Shown here: in pieces, positions 10,301-19,473 of the stretch
Position numbering within the stretch: position 1 is the first letter of the stretch
How the letters are laid out: the number at the start of each line of letters is the position of its first letter
Origin: Porphyridium purpureum
Taxonomy: Eukaryota; Rhodophyta; Bangiophyceae; Porphyridiales; Porphyridiaceae
Assembly: GCA_008690995.1 (NCBI GenBank)
Contig: VRMN01000018.1
Span: 169,001 to 233,000, forward strand
Direction: 5' to 3'
DNA: 64,000 nucleotides
Position numbers and translations under genes: made by a program
Notes under the pieces: generated by a model
Seen by the model: the letters and a program-made list of their open reading frames with translations, nothing else
What the model was told of the DNA's origin: nothing
Database searches by the model: none

Positions 10301-10707
10301 GGGACAGCGATGTAACGAGCGAGGTTTGGCAGGCAGCGCAAGAGCTCTTCAGGGATCACGAATCGGCGCTTCTCACGCGCGACAAGTATTTCGCTGCCGG
10401 TAGCTGTCGCGTCCCGATACATATATATCTGGAGCTCGAGGATGGGAGTGCCGCAGAACTTTTCATTTTTGTGGACAGGATGCGGAAGCATCTGCGCGTC
10501 CTAGAAGATCACAACAAGTGCGTTCTGGGACAGCCGGAACTTGACGGCTTCTCAGTATTACAGCGCTCTCAACTGGAGCGCGAAAATGGGAACATGCGCG
10601 CGCGCGTTGTTTCCATTCTCAACTATCACTGGATGCAGCAAATTAAGCATCACGATCCTGTGCACGTATTTCAAGGCTTGATTGCGCCGTTTCTCTCTGC
10701 CGAGTAA
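7348..10707 (+). CDS. Large protein with mitochondrial-type leader
   Basis: A 1119-residue protein whose first 55 residues are rich in Arg, Ser, Ala and Leu and nearly free of acidic residues (MQATPLVRARLVALQNRI, then RRSYSTNKN), a typical mitochondrial presequence. The rest is mostly helical with no obvious membrane segment or catalytic motif. Such architecture is common among organelle RNA-binding helical-repeat proteins (OPR, HPR, FASTK/RAP families), but I cannot see a diagnostic RAP or PPR motif, so this is only a suggestion. The frame remains open from 7264 without an earlier ATG. It runs convergently into the TIC236 gene, with 66 bp between stop codons. Confidence 0.7.
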   Translation: MQATPLVRARLVALQNRIQKLPHGATALATSLSRRGPLSVNAIQERRSYSTNKNMRPGKTAASGDATPDGRLHFKLPAFLPDLHGTGIYAEFSAGAFAHRAQQIVRLRRCKSAKFAAEAALTEIQVLTDPLVTVERKIAALQELLFLQDCVSIQNETYRAVRLAHKVIAFPLEMDDRGRANMYSTLVGALHVKARQRDWYAVIRDAARVLAIADGLAFPWDSVFLCDLCRVVSAVVSGPKAPPSPYQDASSSLDTDDGDENLLGLMVLLDQILQNGLSPFHAISVPQHSWSYRNDPEDGIIQGRKPLVVSAAHEKQISLCISSLLDWFDVHRAPTLLQQSSSSGDALLVAHHLRQKYSGVAYRGRSVAKQTHDRHHTDTDLRVLSREDILGLLHPDHVKGWFGKFHAIRLFGSLMDQPAVPANTVRMLLEWYKSILDWSLEISPQWRKAWLGWAAHCGLLSSHDIPTLIQLLARRGIVAENNGIPRSSKERKRKRVGQDLPPEYRWVNVFAASEASVTPRMSLQTKVKYLEVLPALAGRRRRAPPLPFALSSFWADVSVQAMRVSLSGWRRLLQAYSRHARVSRLPPSVIRGLETRVRVETDRLDSRSALSQEHAGRNNGVTSDIDNQDAPADAPVGPSASAANASIAADEALNVHMKICNLAFVYSWLVTRNETRVHMNLSKQTIERFRRSIAYVIQAALTMAAAESTGGAAAWSELHARRRFSMLGLANEALHDFANRKRTLVENLSFAVYHGLHAMTQMNVRFAFPELASGYSALWLIFPLCNEFGALRMLRFFKWVRFVPPATLQSQLCALLRERVHSFTPGEKESAYSSISSQDAHVRMIASIMYHAGFLRVKLDRSTIDAVTERMTEHTQLLSAGRRQHQHGRRQVEAFVTPLVWFHFALAMLNSSIADGFRPLLVEYLSQSAPLLNAWDLEMLHLSRKVAEPGFPERVLTKLESAVLAQCASDCSSIHAHQVPTLLAWDSDVTSEVWQAAQELFRDHESALLTRDKYFAAGSCRVPIHIYLELEDGSAAELFIFVDRMRKHLRVLEDHNKCVLGQPELDGFSVLQRSQLERENGNMRARVVSILNYHWMQQIKHHDPVHVFQGLIAPFLSAE

Positions 10708-10773
10708 ATAACAGCACCGACAAGTTCATCCACTATTCATGTTGAAGAGCAGAGATATCAAGCCACAAGGCCT

Positions 10774-13700
10774 CTACTGATCTTTCTCTGGACCAAAGAT
10801 GACGAGTCCATGAGGCTTGACCCTTCGCGATCCTTGGGGCCACCTTCGGCGGTGCTCGGGTCTAGGAGGCACCCCGACCAGTTTTCTGAGCAGCCGCAAA
10901 CAAAACTGGAATGGATTGGTACCGCGGAAACCCATGCCCACATTCATGAACGAGCGTTCTCGACTGGCACGAAATTCGGTTCGCACATGCTCGACCGGTT
11001 TCAGCGTCACGCAATACTCCAAATTAACCCGCTGCTGTGGCGTGGACACAGAGCTGACCGAGGCCGTGACTTTGCCAAAATCGAACTCGACGCCGGCACC
11101 AAGCCTCACGTCTGCTGCGCGAGCTGAAGTGCCGCGCGGTGTCAGGACGGCTGAACTATCTGCGACCAGGCGACGCGCCACAGGGAAAATACGGATTGTC
11201 ATGGCGTTGCTGAGTTGGACTGGGAGATTCACACTTACATTTGCGGCCGCGGCACGCGAGAAGAGGACTTTGAGACTTGCGATCAGGTCCAAAAGCATCA
11301 GCTGCTCATGCCTGGCTGAAAATGAAGAGCCTTCTGTCATTCGAGTCACATCCGATTTGGACTCATCAAGCTCCGAAGGCTGGTGCTGTGGCCGTGCAGC
11401 CAGCAGTGGCTGAGCCTGACTGGCTTCGATGTGATGATGGTGGTCGGAAGGGTTCTGGTCGCTCGCCATCAAGTGAGTCGCAAGCTCATCGACAAAACGC
11501 GAGAGAACTTCAGACACGCCCCCGATGCGGCGACCGCTCTTGTCATACACGTCGATACTTTTGAGCGCTTGTGTAGCGCGCACACTCTTCACTCTGGCAA
11601 CCATAAATTGATCCTCAAGCGCCATGCTCACCAGCGGATCCAGTACATCTTTGCCTGCGGTAAATGTCGCTGAGTGCTTCGAGCCGCGAACAAGCCGAAA
11701 ACTCGACGTGAGAGTATTGATTGTGCCTGCAGGGAACGTCACTTTGCCCTGCGGTTTCGGATCTACTGTACTTCCATTCATGCGCAGGGAGCCTCGCGCC
11801 TCAAATGAAAGCACATTGGGATACTCGATCTTGAAATTTTTCCGAAGCGACAGCTCCAAGTCCGCCATGTCAAACAAAGCGGACTGAGACGAAACATACT
11901 CAGCGGCGGACTGAATCCGCTCCCGAGTTGTGGGGACATGCTCCTCAGAATCAGCTGCGATCCTGGTGGGGTCCTTGTCGCCGCTCTGCTGCGACAAATC
12001 TCGTGGCGATCGGTCAAGTGACATACCTGGGTTTGAAAACACGGCAGTTCCATCTGTTTCGACACGCATGGTTGTTGCCGTTGATTTCAGCCCGCTTGTG
12101 GATGCATCGGCATCAATTCTATCGGACGTCAACATGGAATTGGACGGGTCATCGACGTCGCCCATTTCAGGCAGCGGTTTGGACAGATACAACACACCCT
12201 CTGACAAATGCACTCGGCCACCGACTGAGGGCCTGGACAAGCTGCGAGCCAATGTGAGGCGACCCTTAACGTTACCTGAGTACAACTTCGGCATCTGCAC
12301 AGCCAAATCGCCGCACTCTAGTGTCAGGCCGGCGCGACGGCGGGAACGTGTCGCCGGCCAGTTGGAAGAGAACTCCAAACCGCTGTCGAACAAGGGGATG
12401 AGACCATCCGCGGAGACGCGGCGGCCACCACATCTCGCCTCGAGGCCACGAATGTCAAGCACATTGTCTTGGTATACAAACACGTCACCTCGGACGTTCT
12501 CGAGCGGCTCCTGTACAACATTTGGCCAAGCGATGCCTTCCTCCATACTAACAAAGCCGAATACGCGCGGATTATGCAACGGACCCTGGACACGTGCAAA
12601 AACGTCCGATTCGCCGAGAAGCCAGTTGCTCGACGGCAGTACCGCGTTCAAAAGAATTGTACCGCATCGCTGGGCATCCACATGCAACTGCACGCTCTGC
12701 GGCTCCTGCTCTCCTTCCGCCTTTGCGGCGTTTGAGGTGGAAGCTTGCGCAGCGTCCTCTTCTTTGTCCATCTTCATCAGCACACTCTCGACGAGCCTGC
12801 GGGGCTGCAAACCCAGCAGTTCTGTGAGGCTGTATTGCTTGTTGGTTGCAAAACGAATGCATATAGGCTCTCCGGCCAACGGACCATATTCGGTCTCGCG
12901 CTCCAGCTCGGTTCGGAATGCCGCGGTGGGTGCAATCTGTGCAAATAATCGCTGCCGAGCTAGCATTTCCTTGCGTGTCCGCGGAGATCGGCGGCCGATT
13001 TGAGCAAAAAAGTCAACGAAGACACCCTTTCCATTCATGATGAAGGAGTTTTCAAAACCGCGCACGCGCTTACCATCTATCCATCCGTTCTCCCAATACA
13101 ATCTCGCGTCCAGTAGCGGTTTCAAGGCCGTCCCGTGAACCTCAGTGTGCAGGCTGAGGGCACCACGCACCTCAAGGGAGGTCTCAGGGACAAAATGCTC
13201 GAGCCACTCGGCTGGTATTTGGGTTACACGACTCGAAAAGTTGAGAGCCATGCTTCCGTCTGCTGCATTTGTGTCGATTTGACCGGATGCAAAAGCGGAC
13301 AGTCCTTTGGGCCCGTTTAGATTGCTAGGATTCAAAGACAGCACGCCATTTTGCCACTGCATCCCCAGCTTCCCGGAACCTAGCTGAACGTTTTCCCACA
13401 CAGCCACATCAAAGCCGTTCATCTCCACAGAGCAATTAAATTGGGCGGCATCGAGACGACGCTTCAGATTCATAAAGGACGGCATACTGAGACCGTTCCC
13501 GGATCGTTGCAATTCTGTGAGCAACGAGAACAGACGCAGCCGTCGAAAATCTTGGCAATCGGCTTGCACAATCCCGCTAAACTCACCTCGTAAGTCGTCA
13601 TACCACTGCGGTCCAAGTCCATTCAAGGAAGCTTTGCTATTCCGAGCTTCGGTCCCTTGAATCTGTGAACTTGTCCTTGTCGCAGGCAAATTCGCAGGCG

Positions 13701-16700
13701 ATGTCCCGTTTGTCATCTCGTCGACCTTTGACATATCACTGCCGCCGCCGACTCCCGGCGCCGAGCGAATGTCATCTTCTTCTCCGGCCATAGCACGCTC
13801 TCCGTTCCCTTCTGATGCTCCTTTGTCTGATACATGCCCGGCGTCACGCGTTTTGTCGTACCTGTTCACTTTCGTTCTGAGAATCTTACTTTGTCGTTTA
13901 TCTCTGCTCATCAGGATGTCGGCCCAGTCTCTCAAATCACCCCGTGGAACCACCACCTTGAAGTCGCTAGCGCCCGAGTTTAGATGATATGAGCCTTCAA
14001 CGTGGTACTCTGAGCGTTTCTGCTCCAGCTTCGAGTTCTGCAATAGAAGACGGTCGCCCGCCCAAAGGAAATCGCCGGAGATTTCTTCCATCACTTGCAC
14101 ATGCTCAACGCAGGGCTTAAGTAATCGCAATGAGGCTTCACCAGAGCGCTTCCTCCCATCCAGCTCGGCCGTTACCGTCACATCTCCCCGAAGGCCGCTT
14201 TGCTTGCCTAGCACAGATTCCACGGTCATGTTTCTTACATCCAGTTTAAAAGCCCGCTGCGGCGCATTAGCCGAACACCTGAAGTACCGAGCCGGCGTGG
14301 GGCCCGCACGCCCGAACGCAGCCATAGGCACCTGTGCCTCTTCATCTCCTGGCTGTTGTTGTTGCTCCTGCTGCGGCGGCTGCAACTGCAAAGTGCGCGC
14401 ATCTGCCGGGTCTCCAGGGACTTGAAATCCGATAAGCGCTGACTCGTTTTCCCGAAACGCCAAAGTTAGGGCATGCAAATTCGGATCTTCGAGAATGTCG
14501 GCCGATTGAAATGCTTCAGAATCCACAGAGTTCGGCTTTAGGGCTTTCATACGAGTCTGCCTTTGAGTTTCTTCCATGACATCCAGGCCAAAAAAGTCCT
14601 CTCGCAGACGCACAGCACCCCGCATTTCTCGCCGAAAGTCGAGGCCGTTCACTTCGAGCGCGTACACACACACATGGCCGTCTATGGCCTGGAGTTTCAC
14701 CGGCGGCGACCGATGCAGGCCCTCGCGCAGCAACTCCTCCGCGCTGACGAAAAGTGGGCGCTGGGTGACGGTTCCTACGAAGTCAAACCGTGATGCGCCT
14801 TCTATCACAGGTAGGCGGGAAAGAATATCGTCCCTTATTTGCAAGTTATCCCACAAAAAGCGGCGACCATCCACACGATCAATCCAAGTCTGCATGCGCA
14901 CGCGCCGCGCAGTAAGAGGGTCGCCTAGAGCTGCATATGCGACACCATGCGCAGCAGTGTCTTCATGAACTAATGGCGAAGTAGCCTTATCGGTGGCCAA
15001 TCTCGGAGATTTCCCCACCGTCCGCCAAGAGATCTTGCCAATGGGCGCTTTTGCAGGGCCCGCTACGACAATATCGGCGTCCATTTCACCGGCAAGCTGC
15101 TGAGCCCATTCACCATACTTCCCGCCATACTTGTTGAGCACGTAGGCGCTTGATATTCGTTCCACATTAAAATCAAAGCGCACCGAGTCATGCAAACGCT
15201 CTGGTGCGTATGGATCGATTTCTAAGGGATCTTTTGGCAACGGAGGTATACCTGGCCGTACAGGCGGAAGAGTCCGACGACTTCGGCCCGAACGCTTCCG
15301 TGCGACTTTCTTCTCCGGGCCGAAATAAATACCGCCTTGACCACGAATCTCCGATCGGTTTCTCGGATTGTGCTTGAGCACTGCGCGCATGTCTGTAAAA
15401 ATCACTTTACGAGCCTCAGCATCCCACGCAAAGTGGGCGTATGCATGCTTCAGCTCAATCTTGTCAAACACAACGCCGCAGTCATCAGGCGCGCCATCCT
15501 TCTCCTGAGTGCCCTGCGGCGGCACACTGACCAGAGCGCCGCTGATTTTCGGTTCTTCGAGCACGCCATACATTTTCATTCGCGTGGAAAACAGACCTCG
15601 AACGTACGGGAATTTCTCTGTCTGAAACACGTCAAGAATGCGTCCCGCGTGCGCTGCATCTGTATCTCCTTGCAAAGCGTAAAACCCAGATTCTGGCGTA
15701 AAGTCAATGGAGCCGCCCATCCGAAACGGAATGCGGCCTCGACCAAATGAGCCAGTCACGCTATCAAAATGCACCTGCCGCCTCTTGAACACAAACGCGC
15801 CGCACATTCGCTCGAGAACGGGCGCGGACTCGTGCTCTTCGGCAAAACGGAGCATCAGGCCTTCAAATGATGCGCGCCCGCTCACAAGAGGCGTCGCACT
15901 GTGACGCATAAACTGAAGCTCGAGATTCCCTGTAAGCGAGCCCTGCTCGACACGGAATGGCAAATTGAGGGCAGCAGCGATGATTCGTGCGGGAAGTCGC
16001 GTGCTTGAAAACACACCGGTCAAGACAGGTCTACTCGTATCTTTTTCTTGCACGGCAGTCAGCAGGTCCGGCAGGCAGACAGTCGTCCCAAATCGTAAGC
16101 GCGATTCCGAATCCTTGCCACTTCCCCCACCCGTGGATCCATGTGCTTCTATACGGAATACTTGATGCGCTGTCCGCGACAAAGAGACACGAAATTTGTC
16201 GATTATTTGCTCTTCCGAGCCATGGCCGAAGACGACAAGGTCAGCAGGATGCAGAACGAGCCTCGAGTCACTCCATTCGAAAATTTGAGGGTCAAAACGT
16301 AACTGTCTTACCCACGAGGAGAATGTTTTGCGCCTAGAAGAGTCCCCGACCAAGCTGGACAAAGATGAGCGTTTCCCTACACGCACGCTTGGATTGACTC
16401 CATGTACCCACGGAAACGAAGGACCGTGACTGCTTTGCTTCACGTGAAGCTCCCCGCCTCGACATAGTATTCGGTACGGAATAGACTCATGATACAGAAT
16501 ACCCCTTAGCACATTTGAGAAATGCAAGTTCACAGTTTCGATGTCTAGGTCCGGGCCAAACTGAGCCGCTTCGTCGCGGTCACCGGATGTTCGTCTTTCT
16601 CGGCGACCCAGAACACCTTTCTTCTTCCCGTAGGACACCGTACGCAAACCATCTATACTGACACCTGGAGAAGAGATCAGAAACCGACGAATGCGGCCCG

Positions 16701-17130
16701 TTCTCAAGGCATTTGAATGGGTCATGGCAGCACTTGATACATTCTGAATCATCGTGGCACAAAGCTGGTTAGCCCGAAAATACGACCACCAGCATAGCGC
16801 ACAGATGGAAACGGCAAGCATGCAAACAACTGCTTGTCCGAGCTTGCGTATCAATTGCAGCACAACTTGCCTGAAAGCACTCCGACGTTGCGTCTGTAAA
16901 TCTACGCCTGCGTCGGAAAGTGGGACGAACGCGCGTCGTGCGCGCCGCATGGCTTTGGCCCTATCCTCTGACGGAGGTCCGGTCGTCATGAAAACGATCG
17001 CCCATCTCGCTCGCTTCCGCCCTGCATCTGAACGACTTGGCCTTGTTGTGCAGGTGCACACATGATCGTGACCTCCCCGCGATCGCGCATGCGCTGCGCT
17101 CCATCTTGCGCAGAATGGTGCATACGCCAT
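10774..17130 (-). CDS. TIC236: TIC236/TamB-family inner envelope protein
   Basis: A 2118-residue single-exon protein, close in length to Arabidopsis TIC236. The basic N-terminal region could serve as a transit peptide; one membrane segment lies at about residues 97-116 (AVVCMLAVSICALCWWSYF). A very long, beta-rich body with repeated AsmA/TamB-like stretches follows, and the last 350 residues have the TamB (DUF490) character: IEYPNV..FEARGSLRMNG, then GAGVEFDFGKVTASVSS near the C-terminus. TamB proteins bridge inner and outer membranes in bacteria; in plastids TIC236 links the TOC and TIC translocons, so a role in preprotein import at the inner envelope is expected. The start at 17130 is the first ATG; one at residue 48 is an alternative. 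An acidic and Gln-rich insert near residues 900-915 looks disordered. Confidence 0.85.
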   Translation of the reverse strand: MAYAPFCARWSAAHARSRGGHDHVCTCTTRPSRSDAGRKRARWAIVFMTTGPPSEDRAKAMRRARRAFVPLSDAGVDLQTQRRSAFRQVVLQLIRKLGQAVVCMLAVSICALCWWSYFRANQLCATMIQNVSSAAMTHSNALRTGRIRRFLISSPGVSIDGLRTVSYGKKKGVLGRRERRTSGDRDEAAQFGPDLDIETVNLHFSNVLRGILYHESIPYRILCRGGELHVKQSSHGPSFPWVHGVNPSVRVGKRSSLSSLVGDSSRRKTFSSWVRQLRFDPQIFEWSDSRLVLHPADLVVFGHGSEEQIIDKFRVSLSRTAHQVFRIEAHGSTGGGSGKDSESRLRFGTTVCLPDLLTAVQEKDTSRPVLTGVFSSTRLPARIIAAALNLPFRVEQGSLTGNLELQFMRHSATPLVSGRASFEGLMLRFAEEHESAPVLERMCGAFVFKRRQVHFDSVTGSFGRGRIPFRMGGSIDFTPESGFYALQGDTDAAHAGRILDVFQTEKFPYVRGLFSTRMKMYGVLEEPKISGALVSVPPQGTQEKDGAPDDCGVVFDKIELKHAYAHFAWDAEARKVIFTDMRAVLKHNPRNRSEIRGQGGIYFGPEKKVARKRSGRSRRTLPPVRPGIPPLPKDPLEIDPYAPERLHDSVRFDFNVERISSAYVLNKYGGKYGEWAQQLAGEMDADIVVAGPAKAPIGKISWRTVGKSPRLATDKATSPLVHEDTAAHGVAYAALGDPLTARRVRMQTWIDRVDGRRFLWDNLQIRDDILSRLPVIEGASRFDFVGTVTQRPLFVSAEELLREGLHRSPPVKLQAIDGHVCVYALEVNGLDFRREMRGAVRLREDFFGLDVMEETQRQTRMKALKPNSVDSEAFQSADILEDPNLHALTLAFRENESALIGFQVPGDPADARTLQLQPPQQEQQQQPGDEEAQVPMAAFGRAGPTPARYFRCSANAPQRAFKLDVRNMTVESVLGKQSGLRGDVTVTAELDGRKRSGEASLRLLKPCVEHVQVMEEISGDFLWAGDRLLLQNSKLEQKRSEYHVEGSYHLNSGASDFKVVVPRGDLRDWADILMSRDKRQSKILRTKVNRYDKTRDAGHVSDKGASEGNGERAMAGEEDDIRSAPGVGGGSDMSKVDEMTNGTSPANLPATRTSSQIQGTEARNSKASLNGLGPQWYDDLRGEFSGIVQADCQDFRRLRLFSLLTELQRSGNGLSMPSFMNLKRRLDAAQFNCSVEMNGFDVAVWENVQLGSGKLGMQWQNGVLSLNPSNLNGPKGLSAFASGQIDTNAADGSMALNFSSRVTQIPAEWLEHFVPETSLEVRGALSLHTEVHGTALKPLLDARLYWENGWIDGKRVRGFENSFIMNGKGVFVDFFAQIGRRSPRTRKEMLARQRLFAQIAPTAAFRTELERETEYGPLAGEPICIRFATNKQYSLTELLGLQPRRLVESVLMKMDKEEDAAQASTSNAAKAEGEQEPQSVQLHVDAQRCGTILLNAVLPSSNWLLGESDVFARVQGPLHNPRVFGFVSMEEGIAWPNVVQEPLENVRGDVFVYQDNVLDIRGLEARCGGRRVSADGLIPLFDSGLEFSSNWPATRSRRRAGLTLECGDLAVQMPKLYSGNVKGRLTLARSLSRPSVGGRVHLSEGVLYLSKPLPEMGDVDDPSNSMLTSDRIDADASTSGLKSTATTMRVETDGTAVFSNPGMSLDRSPRDLSQQSGDKDPTRIAADSEEHVPTTRERIQSAAEYVSSQSALFDMADLELSLRKNFKIEYPNVLSFEARGSLRMNGSTVDPKPQGKVTFPAGTINTLTSSFRLVRGSKHSATFTAGKDVLDPLVSMALEDQFMVARVKSVRATQALKSIDVYDKSGRRIGGVSEVLSRFVDELATHLMASDQNPSDHHHHIEASQAQPLLAARPQHQPSELDESKSDVTRMTEGSSFSARHEQLMLLDLIASLKVLFSRAAAANVSVNLPVQLSNAMTIRIFPVARRLVADSSAVLTPRGTSARAADVRLGAGVEFDFGKVTASVSSVSTPQQRVNLEYCVTLKPVEHVRTEFRASRERSFMNVGMGFRGTNPFQFCLRLLRKLVGVPPRPEHRRRWPQGSRRVKPHGLVIFGPEKDQ

Positions 17131-17243
17131 GGGCCACGCGAACGAGTCGCAGCCCGCACCCCGCCAAGAAGGTGGCGGTGCGTCTAACCCGCGCCGCCCG
17201 CAAGGCGTGGCCGTCGCTTCAATGTCGAAAACTTCTATTTCCT

Positions 17244-18434
17244 TTATACAGTGTCATGGGAATCAATGTCTGCTTTGCACAGGGGGCAACTCTTGTCGAC
17301 GCACAACCACTCGTCGATGCATTTGCTATGAAAGTGATGGCGGCACGGAAGGATTTTGAGACGCTCTGCATCGGCATATGCGCTGAGACAAATGACACAG
17401 CTTTGCTCGCTGCCAAACATCTCCGGGGCGGACGTAGCGTTGAACGCTTCGGTGGGCAACGCGGCAATCTGCTCGGCAGACGCACATCTGCCCCGCCGCT
17501 GCGCGCGCTCCGCGTATGGAAGCATCAAGCGAATGAACATCGGAAGGCAGCACATGATGAGGCAAAAGCAGAAGAGCGGCAATCCCAGAAGAGAGTAATA
17601 AATGATGGTCAGGACCAAGACCAACCGGTACAGGTGTGGGGCAGTCTGTGCGCATGACGCGCCGTCGCTCACCCAAATGCTTCCGATCAGAAACCACGCC
17701 AAATAGAGACCGTTTAAGATGCGAATCCACCTCAAGATCAGGTCTGGGTTCACAGATGAGCTCGTCGTCGGGTTGACGTCCGACCCGTACAAGTTTTCGG
17801 CCACTGTGGACCACGACGTTGCGCGAGAGAGTTCTGGCGACTGTGCATCAGACGCGAAAGATGCGGGCATGCTCGCGTCCACGGGACCCACGGAGATATT
17901 GGAATTCGTGGCGACGCCCATCCCGCCGGCCGTGAACACGACAGAAGGCGCTGTGGACCGAGGTGCCCCTGACGCGTCCTCGCTAATCAGTACAACCCTA
18001 TCCAACGCGCTGCGAGACGCCAGCCCGAGCACGACAGAGCACAGCTGCATTGCCATTAAAACCACCACCCATAGGTGCAGGAACGAATCGCAAGGCTTAT
18101 CCCAATCGATGTACAACACAATATACTCGGCGACAAACTCGAACGAGACGAGAAAGATCGACAGCATGCGCGCCGCCGGGGTCAAATCGCGTCGCATCTG
18201 GCTCGCCACATTCGAACGAAGTTGCACCGGTTGCGGAACACGCGACAGCGCTGCGGAGAGCTGCCGCCCTCGTTCTCCTTCTTCTCCGCTGGTGCGACCT
18301 TGCTCAGGTGCCACCAGCGAGTCGGACCGGTCAGGCGGCAAAGATGAATATCCATCCCCGCCACTCCTCTCCAGGTTCGCAGACGCTCGCATTGGTCGCA
18401 TGGGTGGGTCAAGTGCAGCGTGCGGTGACGCCAT
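17244..18434 (-). CDS. RING-H2 membrane E3 ubiquitin ligase
   Basis: The 396-residue product ends in a canonical RING-H2 finger beginning at residue 346: CVIC, then CRHHFHSKC, then CPLC, with the C3-H2-C3 ligand order that binds two zinc ions and recruits an E2 enzyme. Four hydrophobic segments precede it, including SIFLVSFEFVAEYIVLYI, WVVVLMAMQLCSVVLGLA and YYSLLGLPLFCFCLIMCC, so the finger should face the cytosol from an endomembrane. The N-terminal 90 residues are Ser/Arg-rich and probably disordered. The same multi-TM plus C-terminal RING layout is common in plant and algal ligases; substrates cannot be inferred. The ATG at 18434 is the first in frame. It lies upstream of TIC236 in the same direction, with 113 bp between. 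Confidence 0.85.
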   Translation of the reverse strand: MASPHAALDPPMRPMRASANLERSGGDGYSSLPPDRSDSLVAPEQGRTSGEEGERGRQLSAALSRVPQPVQLRSNVASQMRRDLTPAARMLSIFLVSFEFVAEYIVLYIDWDKPCDSFLHLWVVVLMAMQLCSVVLGLASRSALDRVVLISEDASGAPRSTAPSVVFTAGGMGVATNSNISVGPVDASMPASFASDAQSPELSRATSWSTVAENLYGSDVNPTTSSSVNPDLILRWIRILNGLYLAWFLIGSIWVSDGASCAQTAPHLYRLVLVLTIIYYSLLGLPLFCFCLIMCCLPMFIRLMLPYAERAQRRGRCASAEQIAALPTEAFNATSAPEMFGSEQSCVICLSAYADAERLKILPCRHHFHSKCIDEWLCVDKSCPLCKADIDSHDTV

Positions 18435-18736
18435 CCTCAATCCACCTCTTCTCACACGCACAATCGGACGCAAGGGCCCTTACTCTCCTTGCTCTCTGCC
18501 TCTTTCTGGCTTCTCTCGCTCCCAGCCCAGCTGCTTTCTTGTTTCTTCCACACCCGCTTACATGCGGTAACGTGCACTGTACCCTATTAAATAACGCTTG
18601 TGTGTGTGTGTGTGTAAACAGGTGGACTAGTAAAGTAGCGTTATTTGTATTTGGTTGAATGCGGAACGCCGAACGTGGTTGCCGCGGTGCGTGACTCGCT
18701 CTGCTCTGGTTGCGTTCCTGCACATAAGCCGGAAGC
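18435..18736. other. Short intergenic region with (GT) run
   Basis: Lies between the RING gene start and the mL53 stop, both on the minus strand. It holds an ACTGTAC motif (18576-18582), a minus-strand TATA-like TATTTAATA just beside it (about 18584-18592) and a GT dinucleotide run at about 18599-18616. Confidence 0.5.
18576..18582 (-). promoter_or_regulatory. GTACAGT motif upstream of RING gene
   Basis: GTACAGT on the minus strand, 142 bp upstream of the RING-finger ATG and next to a TATA-like element. Confidence 0.4.
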
Positions 18737-19284
18737 TCACGGCTTGGACACGGCAAATGGGTTCAGCGCACCTAGCTGCTTGCTGTGCGCCATAGTCCGG
18801 ATCTCGTCAATCACCTCTCGCGACATGCGGTGGTCTGGAAAGATGGTTTGTTTGGAACCGTCCTCTGTACCGCAGAAGGGAATCAGAAGTAAACGCAGCC
18901 ACGACGTGCAATTCAGCGGAACCCCATGACAGATCACGCCCGCCAGAAAGGAGAGTTGCAAAAAACAAGGAGCGATCAAGTTAGACGACTGAATCAACAC
19001 CGACCAAATGCGATGGCGCAGGCACTCGCGGCACATGAAGCAAAGTAAAACGTACGGTACTCGATATGGACCCTTGAAGGAACGTACGTGGGGCCGACCA
19101 TGACCTTTACCTCCAACTTTGGGTTCTTCTCCAGCACGGGCCGCGTCTGAAACTGCTTGAGCAATTCGCGCGCCGTTGCCGAGCAATTATTGAAGGGGTT
19201 GAAGGACACTTCGATCTTGCCCAGCACCGCGAAAATGTCGCAGTTCCGCTCGGCCAGCATGAGAGATTTTCGCAGCCTCCCCAT
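18737..19284 (-). CDS. MRPL53: Mitochondrial ribosomal protein mL53 (spliced)
   Basis: Two exons, 19284..19056 and 18864..18737, joined across a 191-bp intron, encode 118 residues. Exon 1 gives IEVSFNPFNNCSATAREL, matching the V-x-F-x-PF core that opens mL53/yeast Mrpl44, and exon 2 supplies the DGSKQTIFPDHRM part and the helix after it. Splicing at a GTACGT donor and a GGTACAG acceptor restores VHIEYQDGSKQ, aligning with the VKVTYKDKK strand of the yeast protein. Without splicing, exon 1 continues 20 codons into unrelated residues and stops. mL53 is a small thioredoxin-fold protein of the mitoribosome large subunit. The start at 19284 is the ATG that begins MGRLRKSLMLAERN; an open upstream extension is Arg-rich without an ATG of good context. 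Confidence 0.75.
18865..19055 (-). other. Spliceosomal intron in mL53
   Basis: Phase-1 intron of 191 nt, donor GTACGT at 19055-19050 and acceptor ending GGTACAG at 18865. A CTAAC sequence and a later TTCTGAT sequence are candidate branch sites. It is the only intron I could support from protein continuity in the window. Confidence 0.7.
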
Positions 19285-19473
19285 CGCTGTCTGTTCGATT
19301 CGTCTTGCGACAACGCCCCTCTCTCTGTCTCTCTCACACCCACACAAGCAGTCACGAAAGTGCGCACGCTTCGCAGCGCTAGTAGTCGTCGGTTCCCTTT
19401 TCTTACTTAATCATGCGTAAATCTTAAAATTAGGTTTAAAAAACAGGCGCACATTGTGAGCGTGGCACAAGCG

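Noticed and set aside
11930-13003. 357-codon plus-strand frame inside TIC236
   Set aside because: Low-complexity Ser/Arg-rich antisense product; TIC236 spans the whole interval in one frame.
17719-18570. 283-codon plus-strand frame over the RING gene
   Set aside because: Ser/Arg-rich antisense of a gene with a clear RING finger.
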